A stretch of 5,181 bases of DNA from an uncultured Pseudomonas sp. (lineage in GTDB: Bacteria; Pseudomonadota; Gammaproteobacteria; Pseudomonadales; Pseudomonadaceae), in contig CAMPJN010000290.1 of assembly GCA_946886875.1 (NCBI GenBank), positions 1 to 5,181 on the forward strand. The letters are read 5' to 3'. Shown here one piece after another: positions 1 through 5,181 of this stretch. A model generated the notes under the pieces. It was given only the letters and a program-made list of their open reading frames with translations. It was not told the origin of the DNA and did not search any database. The first letter of the stretch is position 1. Every line of letters starts with the position of its first letter. The position numbers and the translations under genes are program-made.

Positions 1-1241
<1,241 letters not shown>

Positions 1242-1254
1242 TTGGCTGCGCGGT

Positions 1255-1294
1255 AACGAAGAAGGGTCGCCATTGGCGGCCCTTTTTCGTTTTT
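1255..1294 (+). terminator. Intrinsic terminator of purA
   Basis: A nearly perfect 17-base-pair stem pairs 1255-1271 with 1275-1291 around a 3-base loop (ATT), with two G-U type pairs (1267/1279 and 1261/1285). Its GC-rich core is GGGTCGCC/GGCGGCCC. The descending arm carries T5 at 1283-1287 and, after CG, T5 at 1290-1294. It starts 14 bases after the purA stop codon, so it most likely ends the purA transcript and insulates the receptor gene downstream. The A-rich ascending side also gives some T-richness on the minus strand, but no minus-strand gene ends here. Confidence 0.9.
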
Positions 1295-1330
1295 AGCGCC
1301 TCCTTTGTCTTTTTAAGTGCAAATGTTGCC

Positions 1331-1357
1331 TAGAGTTATAGGTATGTCGGCCGATTC
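1331..1357 (+). promoter_or_regulatory. Candidate sigma-28 (FliA) promoter of the chemoreceptor gene
   Basis: TAGAGTTA (1331-1338), an 11-base spacer, then GCCGATTC (1350-1357). The enterobacterial sigma-28 consensus is TAAAGTTT-N11-GCCGATAA, so 6 of 8 bases match in each element with the exact spacing. Transcription would start near 1364-1366, leaving a ~30-base leader before the TTG start at 1395 that contains the ribosome binding site. Chemoreceptor genes are commonly transcribed by FliA RNA polymerase, which fits the gene downstream. No comparably good sigma-70 or sigma-54 promoter was seen in the 1295-1394 gap. Confidence 0.65.
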
Positions 1358-1381
1358 ATGAGTATTGGTAGTTCGTTTGTG

Positions 1382-1397
1382 AAGGGGTGGAGCCTTG
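1382..1397 (+). promoter_or_regulatory. Ribosome binding site and TTG start of the chemoreceptor
   Basis: AAGGGG at 1382-1387 lies 7 bases before TTG 1395-1397. An in-frame TGA at 1380-1382 closes the frame upstream, and there is no in-frame ATG or GTG between that stop and TTG 1395. The next ATG in frame falls at residue 31, after the first membrane segment, so starting there would delete it. TTG 1395 is therefore the best start; TTG 1407 is a weaker in-frame alternative that would lose four residues. Confidence 0.75.
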
Positions 1398-3320
1398 TTC
1401 TCTTTATTGCATAGTCGCTTGCTACGTCCTGTATTTATCGCGCTTGGGGTGGCCATTGTGCTCCAGGTATTGGTGTCGGTATGGATGACCCGAACGACGG
1501 TCGACGACCTGGTGGCCGACCTGGCGGCGCGCCTGCAGGGCGACAGCCAGCGTCTGGGCGATGAGCTGGGTGTGGCCGAGCGTGAAGTGGTGCAGGGGTT
1601 GACCGCATTGTCGGCGAATACCCGGCAGAGCCTAGGTGCGGCGTTGTCGGAACGGCTGCAGGCCGAGCAGGCGCAATTGCGCGGTGTGCTGGAGCAGAAC
1701 CTCAAGCAGTCCGGTAGCGCGCTGGCGCTGTTGCTGGCGGGGGTGGCGCCTAAGGCTATCTGGGATAATGACGTGCCGGCGTTGACCGCTTTCGCGCGCA
1801 TCGCACAGCGTGATCCGGCGGTGCTTTTTGCGATTTATTACGACGCCGAGGGCAAGCGTCTGACCCGTAGCTTCAACCGCAGCGATGCCCGGGTGCGCGA
1901 GTTGGTTGCGGCGGGCAAGGGCGATACCCCGTTGGATAAGCTGGTCGAGGCGGCATCGCGCGACCCGCAGGTCTATATCGCCGAGGCCGATGTCAATCCC
2001 ATGGGGGCGAAGATCGGCAAGGTCCAGTTGGGTTTGTCCATGGCGGCGGTGGAGCAGGAGCTGCAGGCGTTGGATCAGCGCTTCGCGGCGCTGATGGACA
2101 ATGCGGGGGAGCTGGTGGATGCCAGCTTGGTCGGTGCGGCGCGCGACAGCACGGTCACGCTGCAGCGGCGATTGAGCGATGCGCAGCAGGCCGCTGAGGG
2201 TATGGCGCAGAACAGCTTGAGCTCGGTGCGCTCGGCGGCTGACAGTTTGCGCTGGCGGATTGCCGTGGGGCTGTTGGTGGTGGGCTTGCTGGCTTTATTG
2301 GTGGTGGCTCTGGTACTTGGCTGGCGGGTGCTCAGTCGCCTGCGCTTGCTGATCACGGCGATGAACGATCTGGCTGCAGGCGAAGGCGATCTGACCCGCC
2401 GGGTGGAGCTGAACAGTCGCGATGAGGTGGGGGAGATGGCGGCAGCGGTCAATCGTTTCGTCGCCAAGCTGCAACCCATCGTGCGTGAGGCGGGCGAGGT
2501 GGCGGTGCGCACCGGTCAGGAGATCCAAAGCCTGGCGGCGCGCAGTGTCGCTGCTGAGTCGGCCGCGGAGCGTCAGCGCGATGAGGTTGCCGGTAGCTTA
2601 CAGGCTTTGGCGCAGATGGCCGATGAGGCTCAGGCCGAAAGCCAGGCGATGCAGGAGGCGTTGCGCCGAGTGGCGGCCATTCGTCAATCGACCGACGACA
2701 ATGCGGCCATCGCCAAGCGTGTCGGCGGCGCTATCGAAGAATTGGTGCGCAGCGTGGAGGCCGGGGCGGCGGTGATCGAGCGCCTGGCCCGGCAGAGCGA
2801 GCAGATCGAGGTGGTTTTGACGGTGATCCATGGCATCGCCGAGCAAACCAATCTGCTCGCATTGAACGCCGCGATCGAGGCGGCGCGGGCTGGGGAAATG
2901 GGGCGTGGCTTTGCCGTGGTGGCGGATGAAGTGCGGGCCCTGGCAAGCAAAACCCAGCAGTCGACCGGCGATATCCAGGCGCATATCGGTGCTTTGCAGC
3001 AGGGCGCGCGCGAGGCTGTGGGCGCTATCGGTCAGGCCAGCGAGCAGGCCGACCGTGGGCTTTCCGCCCTGCGCGAAAGTGCACGGGTGCAGGAGGCGGT
3101 GCAGGCGGCGGTAGAGGAAGTGCATGGCGCGATCAATGCGGCGACTTCGGCGTCGGCGCATCAGGCCGAGGGCGCCGATGCGGTGCGCGGGCGGGTCGAG
3201 GTGATTCATGCTGAGGCGCAGCGTGCCGCCGAGGCGGTGGCGGCAACGGCGCAAAGCGGCCGGGTGCTGGATGGCTTGGCCGCGCAGCTCAAGGCCAGTC
3301 TGGGGCAATTCCGGGTTTAG
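1395..3320 (+). CDS. Transmembrane methyl-accepting chemotaxis protein (chemoreceptor)
   Basis: Inner-membrane chemoreceptor expected to sense a periplasmic ligand and control CheA through CheW. The 641 residues show, in order: short N-terminus; transmembrane helix 1 at ~11-30; periplasmic domain ~31-284; transmembrane helix 2 at ~289-310; HAMP linker ~311-363, with [23 protein letters not shown]; and a cytoplasmic coiled-coil signalling domain ~364-641. The hairpin tip ([16 protein letters not shown], then [13 protein letters not shown], ~486-514) matches the nearly invariant MCP core, including the Tsr Arg388 and Glu391 equivalents at 498 and 501. About 140 residues lie on each side of the tip, fitting the 40-heptad class (estimate by counting). 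The periplasmic part looks like a PAS/Cache-like core (~110-215; [10 protein letters not shown], then [12 protein letters not shown]) between two long helices; the ligand is unknown. It ends LGQFRV, with no NWETF-type CheR/CheB tether. The N-terminal methylation helix lacks clear Glu/Gln pairs. Many Leu codons are TTG, unlike the flanking genes. It probably forms a single-gene unit. Confidence 0.96.
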   Translation: MFSLLHSRLLRPVFIALGVAIVLQVLVSVWMTRTTVDDLVADLAARLQGDSQRLGDELGVAEREVVQGLTALSANTRQSLGAALSERLQAEQAQLRGVLEQNLKQSGSALALLLAGVAPKAIWDNDVPALTAFARIAQRDPAVLFAIYYDAEGKRLTRSFNRSDARVRELVAAGKGDTPLDKLVEAASRDPQVYIAEADVNPMGAKIGKVQLGLSMAAVEQELQALDQRFAALMDNAGELVDASLVGAARDSTVTLQRRLSDAQQAAEGMAQNSLSSVRSAADSLRWRIAVGLLVVGLLALLVVALVLGWRVLSRLRLLITAMNDLAAGEGDLTRRVELNSRDEVGEMAAAVNRFVAKLQPIVREAGEVAVRTGQEIQSLAARSVAAESAAERQRDEVAGSLQALAQMADEAQAESQAMQEALRRVAAIRQSTDDNAAIAKRVGGAIEELVRSVEAGAAVIERLARQSEQIEVVLTVIHGIAEQTNLLALNAAIEAARAGEMGRGFAVVADEVRALASKTQQSTGDIQAHIGALQQGAREAVGAIGQASEQADRGLSALRESARVQEAVQAAVEEVHGAINAATSASAHQAEGADAVRGRVEVIHAEAQRAAEAVAATAQSGRVLDGLAAQLKASLGQFRV

Positions 3321-3334
3321 CTGAGTCCGCTCAG
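3321..3334 (+). repeat. Small inverted repeat just after the chemoreceptor stop codon
   Basis: CTGAG-TCCG-CTCAG forms a perfect 5-base-pair stem with a 4-base loop, starting at the base after the TAG stop (3318-3320). No T tract follows (AGGAGGGCG), so it is not an intrinsic terminator. It may slow 3' exonucleases or be chance. Between it and the next terminator, 3335-3405 contains only a tandem GGGTTGCT pair (3358-3373) and no gene I can support. Confidence 0.4.
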
Positions 3335-3405
3335 GAGGGCGTCTGGCGGCGCGCTCCGGGTTGCTGGGTTGCTTTGGGGCTGCGGGTAGAAAAATCGCAG
3401 GCAAT

Positions 3406-3434
3406 AAAAAACCGAGCACTTGGCTCGGTTTTTT
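3406..3434. terminator. Bidirectional intrinsic terminator between chemoreceptor and tRNA-Leu
   Basis: CCGAGC (3412-3417) pairs with GCTCGG (3423-3428) around a 5-base loop. A6 (3406-3411) lies on the left and T6 (3429-3434) on the right. Read on the plus strand it ends the chemoreceptor transcript; read on the minus strand it ends the tRNA-Leu transcript, whose mature 3' end is only five bases away (3439). The A/T flanks also pair with each other, extending the helix to 12 base pairs. One hairpin therefore serves two convergent units. Confidence 0.92.
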
Positions 3435-3438
3435 GAAT

Positions 3439-3525
3439 TGGTGCCCAGAAGAAGACTCGAACTTCCACGACCGTAAGGTCACCAGCACCTGAAGCTGGCG
3501 TGTCTACCAATTTCACCATCTGGGC
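3439..3525 (-). tRNA. tRNA-Leu, anticodon CAG
   Basis: The minus strand folds as a complete 87-base class II tRNA that reads CUG codons. The acceptor stem is GCCCAGA (5' end at 3525) with TCTGGGC, then discriminator A and an encoded CCA (3439-3441). The D arm contains GTG...CAC with the AATTGGTAGA loop. The anticodon stem CCAGC/GCTGG is fully paired around TTCAGGT, placing anticodon CAG at 3489-3491 (complement). The long variable arm GACC-TTAC-GGTC is typical of leucine tRNAs. The T arm is GGAAG-TTCGAGT-CTTCT with one G-U pair. The sequence resembles E. coli tRNA-Leu(CAG) throughout. It is convergent with the chemoreceptor gene and divergent from rnr, with its own promoter upstream (near 3600) and a terminator at 3406-3434. 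No defect is visible. Confidence 0.98.
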
Positions 3526-3581
3526 TTGATTGCAATGATCGCTCATTTGCTATCAACTACAACTACGTTTGCCGTCGTTGT

Positions 3582-3617
3582 GGCGCGCATAATACGGATC
3601 GACTTTTTGCTTGTAAA
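3582..3617 (-). promoter_or_regulatory. Sigma-70 promoter of tRNA-Leu with GC-rich discriminator
   Basis: On the minus strand, TTTACA (complement of 3612-3617) and TATTAT (complement of 3589-3594) are separated by exactly 17 bases. Each matches the TTGACA/TATAAT consensus at 5 of 6 positions. The next bases, GCGCGCC (complement of 3582-3588), form a GC-rich discriminator of the kind found at stable-RNA promoters under stringent (ppGpp) control. Transcription would start near 3581, giving a ~55-base 5' leader that RNase P would remove at 3525. Confidence 0.8.
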
Positions 3618-3640
3618 CCCCTGTTGCGGAAAATTTTTAT
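3611..3640 (+). promoter_or_regulatory. Weak candidate promoter for rnr
   Basis: TTGTAA (3611-3616), an 18-base spacer, and TTTTAT (3635-3640), each 4 of 6 bases to the sigma-70 consensus. It would start transcription near 3647 and give a leader of about 85 bases. Its -35 overlaps the -35 of the divergent tRNA-Leu promoter. An alternative AT-rich stretch (3701-3714, containing TATAAA) lies too close to the start codon, because a transcript from it would begin at or inside the ribosome binding site. The true promoter is unresolved. Confidence 0.25.
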
Positions 3641-3648
3641 TCTGCACG

Positions 3649-3689
3649 CCGGGCTGACCCGGACAGTGGTTTCGCGCTTCAATAGGCGC
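3649..3689 (+). other. rnr leader with two small hairpins
   Basis: CCGGG-CTGA-CCCGG (3649-3662) is a perfect 5-base-pair stem with a 4-base loop. GCGC (3674-3677) can pair with GCGC (3686-3689) around an 8-base loop, with a possible T-G pair extending the stem. Neither is followed by a T tract, so these are not intrinsic terminators. They lie 40-80 bases before the rnr start and would be in its 5' untranslated region if transcription starts near 3647. The function is unknown and the second hairpin could be chance. Confidence 0.35.
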
Positions 3690-3713
3690 ATGGCAAAACG
3701 AATTTTTATATAA

Positions 3714-3720
3714 AAGGTGA
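3714..3720 (+). promoter_or_regulatory. Ribosome binding site of rnr
   Basis: AAGGTGA, which can pair with the 16S rRNA 3' end through AGGTGA, lies 10 bases before ATG 3731. The gap looks long, but pairing with the GGTGA part is toward the far end of the anti-SD, where such spacing is usual. It supports ATG 3731 as the start; the protein it gives begins MADWQSLDPE, as expected for RNase R. Confidence 0.7.
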
Positions 3721-3730
3721 ATTCTCTCTA

Positions 3731-5181
3731 ATGGCCGATTGGCAATCCCTCGATCCCGAGGCCGCTCGCGAGGCGGAAAAATACGAAAACCCCATCCCCA
3801 GCCGTGAACTGATTCTGCAGCACCTCGCCGATCGCGGCTCGCCCGCCAATCGCGAACAGTTGCTCGACGAGTTCGGTTTGACCACCGAAGAGCAGATCGA
3901 GGCGCTGCGTCGTCGTCTGCGCGCGATGGAGCGTGATGGTCAGCTGATCTATACCCGTCGTGGCACCTACGCGCCTGTCGACAAGCTGGACCTGGTTCTG
4001 GGTCGCATCAGCGGTCACCGCGACGGCTTCGGCTTCCTGATCCCGGACGACGGCAGCGACGACCTGTTTTTAAGCCCGGCGCAGATGCGTCTGGTGTTCG
4101 ACGGCGACCGTGCCTTGGCGCGCGTTTCCGGGCTGGACCGTCGCGGTCGCCGTGAAGGCGGCATAGTCGAGGTGATTTCCCGCGCCCATGAATCCATCGT
4201 CGGCCGTTACTACGAAGAAAGCGGCATCGGCTTCGTGGTCGCCGATAACCCGAAGATCCAGCAGGAAGTGCTGGTGACGCCGGGGCGCAATGCCGGGGCC
4301 AAGCAGGGCCAGTTCGTCGAGGTGAAGATCACCCACTGGCCGACCCCGCGTTTCCAGCCGCAAGGCGATGTGGTCGAAGTGGTCGGCAACTACATGGCGC
4401 CGGGCATGGAAATCGATGTCGCGCTGCGCAGCTACGACATTCCCCATGTCTGGCCCGAGGCCGTGGTTAAAGAGGCGCACAAGCTCAAGCCGGAAGTCGA
4501 GGAGAAGGACAAGGAGAAGCGCGTCGATCTGCGCCACCTGCCGTTCGTCACCATCGACGGCGAGGATGCCCGCGACTTCGATGACGCGGTGTACTGCGAG
4601 AAGAATGGCAGCAACTGGCGCCTGTTCTCCGGCGGCTGGAAACTCTATGTGGCCATTGCCGACGTTTCCCATTATGTGAAGGTCGATTCGGCGCTGGACG
4701 CCGAAGCGCAGGTGCGCGGCAACTCGGTGTATTTCCCCGAGCGGGTGATTCCGATGCTGCCGGAGGAGTTGTCCAACGGCCTCTGTTCGCTCAATCCCCA
4801 TGTCGATCGCCTGGCCATGGTCTGCGAGATCAGTATCTCCAAGACCGGCAAGATGACCGACTACCAGTTCTACGAGGCGGTGATCCACTCCCATGCGCGG
4901 CTGACCTACAACAAGGTCAGTGCCATGCTCGAGCAGCCGAAAACCAGCGAAGGCAAGGCGCTGCGCAGCGAGTACAAGGAGGTACTGCCGCATCTCAATC
5001 AGCTCTACGCGCTGTATCAGGTGCTGTTGGCGGCGCGTCACGAGCGCGGCGCCATCGATTTCGAGACCCAGGAAACCCGCATCATCTTCGGCGCCGGGCG
5101 CAAAATTTCGGAGATTCGTCCGACCCAGCGCAACGATGCGCACAAGCTGATCGAAGAGTGCATGCTGGCCGCCAACGTGGC
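3731..5181 (+). CDS. rnr: Ribonuclease R, 5' part (C-terminus outside window)
   Basis: Processive 3'-to-5' exoribonuclease of the RNase II/RNB family that degrades structured RNA, with roles in rRNA quality control, trans-translation and cold adaptation in relatives. The window holds 483 codons plus two bases with no stop; relatives are roughly 800-900 residues. Visible order: N-terminal winged-helix domain ~22-82 (IPSRELILQHL to YTRRGTYAP); first cold-shock/OB domain ~86-150 (GRISGHRDGFGFL); second ~155-225; a charged linker at ~248-265; then the RNB catalytic domain from ~267. The metal-binding motif DGEDARDFDDAVYCE gives Asp276, Asp282, Asp284 and Asp285, equivalent to E. coli Asp272, 278, 280 and 281. 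Tyr334 in SVYFP matches E. coli Tyr324. QRNDAHKLIEECM near the edge is also typical. About six extra residues relative to E. coli lie near 296-303. The rest of the RNB domain, S1 domain and basic tail lie beyond the window. It is divergent from tRNA-Leu. Confidence 0.98.
   Translation, partial: MADWQSLDPEAAREAEKYENPIPSRELILQHLADRGSPANREQLLDEFGLTTEEQIEALRRRLRAMERDGQLIYTRRGTYAPVDKLDLVLGRISGHRDGFGFLIPDDGSDDLFLSPAQMRLVFDGDRALARVSGLDRRGRREGGIVEVISRAHESIVGRYYEESGIGFVVADNPKIQQEVLVTPGRNAGAKQGQFVEVKITHWPTPRFQPQGDVVEVVGNYMAPGMEIDVALRSYDIPHVWPEAVVKEAHKLKPEVEEKDKEKRVDLRHLPFVTIDGEDARDFDDAVYCEKNGSNWRLFSGGWKLYVAIADVSHYVKVDSALDAEAQVRGNSVYFPERVIPMLPEELSNGLCSLNPHVDRLAMVCEISISKTGKMTDYQFYEAVIHSHARLTYNKVSAMLEQPKTSEGKALRSEYKEVLPHLNQLYALYQVLLAARHERGAIDFETQETRIIFGAGRKISEIRPTQRNDAHKLIEECMLAANV

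Noticed and set aside
1358..1414. An 18-codon plus-strand frame (ATG 1358 to TAG 1412-1414) overlapping the receptor start, as a possible leader peptide
   Set aside because: There is no ribosome binding site before ATG 1358, and the predicted sigma-28 transcript would start just after this ATG.
1313..1801. A 162-codon minus-strand open frame over the start of the chemoreceptor
   Set aside because: Composition is Arg/Ser/Thr/Ala-rich as expected for a reversed GC-rich frame. It has no recognisable domain and conflicts with the well-supported receptor and its promoter.
3358..3373. Tandem GGGTTGCT repeat after the chemoreceptor gene
   Set aside because: Only two 8-base units in a noncoding gap; no larger repeat array or spacer pattern, so probably chance.
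2598..3488. A 296-codon open frame on the minus strand
   Set aside because: It is antisense to the chemoreceptor, crosses the bidirectional terminator and begins inside the tRNA-Leu gene, so it cannot be a normal gene.
3439..3525. tRNA-Leu as an integration site for a mobile element carrying the chemoreceptor
   Set aside because: No copy of the tRNA 3' segment (GCCCAGAAGAAG) is visible near 1295-1394, where the other attachment repeat would be expected, and there is no integrase or transposase gene in the window.
4070..5143. A 357-codon open frame on the minus strand
   Set aside because: It lies entirely antisense to the rnr coding region, whose catalytic motifs are intact. Its His/Arg/Leu-rich composition is typical of the complement of a GC-rich gene, and I recognise no family.

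Overview
The window is a GC-rich chromosomal segment whose proteins look gammaproteobacterial and most like Pseudomonas. The purA, tRNA-Leu and rnr genes are core housekeeping genes that recall the purA-rnr neighbourhood of Pseudomonas. From memory, P. aeruginosa lacks a receptor gene between purA and rnr while P. putida-type genomes have one, so a non-aeruginosa Pseudomonas is the best guess. This rests on recall, not on a search.

Layout from left to right: (1) the last ~412 codons of purA (adenylosuccinate synthetase), which enters from the left edge and ends at 1241, followed by a long intrinsic terminator (1255-1294). (2) A ~100-base gap with a good match to a flagellar sigma-28 (FliA) promoter (1331-1357), then a complete 641-codon transmembrane methyl-accepting chemotaxis protein (1395-3320) with a TTG start. 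(3) A ~85-base gap, then a symmetric hairpin flanked by A6 and T6 (3406-3434) that can terminate transcription from both sides. (4) On the minus strand, a complete tRNA-Leu(CAG) with encoded CCA (3439-3525) and a strong-looking sigma-70 promoter with a GC-rich discriminator (3582-3617). (5) A ~115-base leader with two small hairpins, then the first 483 codons of rnr (RNase R) from 3731, running off the right edge.

The genes do not form one operon. purA is closed by its own terminator, the receptor gene appears to be a self-contained unit with its own flagellar-type promoter and a terminator shared with the convergent tRNA gene, and rnr is divergent from the tRNA. The functions are independent: AMP synthesis, chemotactic sensing, leucine decoding, and structured-RNA degradation.

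I found no mobile element, CRISPR array or convincing new system. The points most worth a second look are the sigma-28-like promoter, the receptor's unassigned periplasmic domain and atypical methylation region, the back-to-back tRNA/rnr promoter region, and a short WRL/WKL-like insertion in RNase R.
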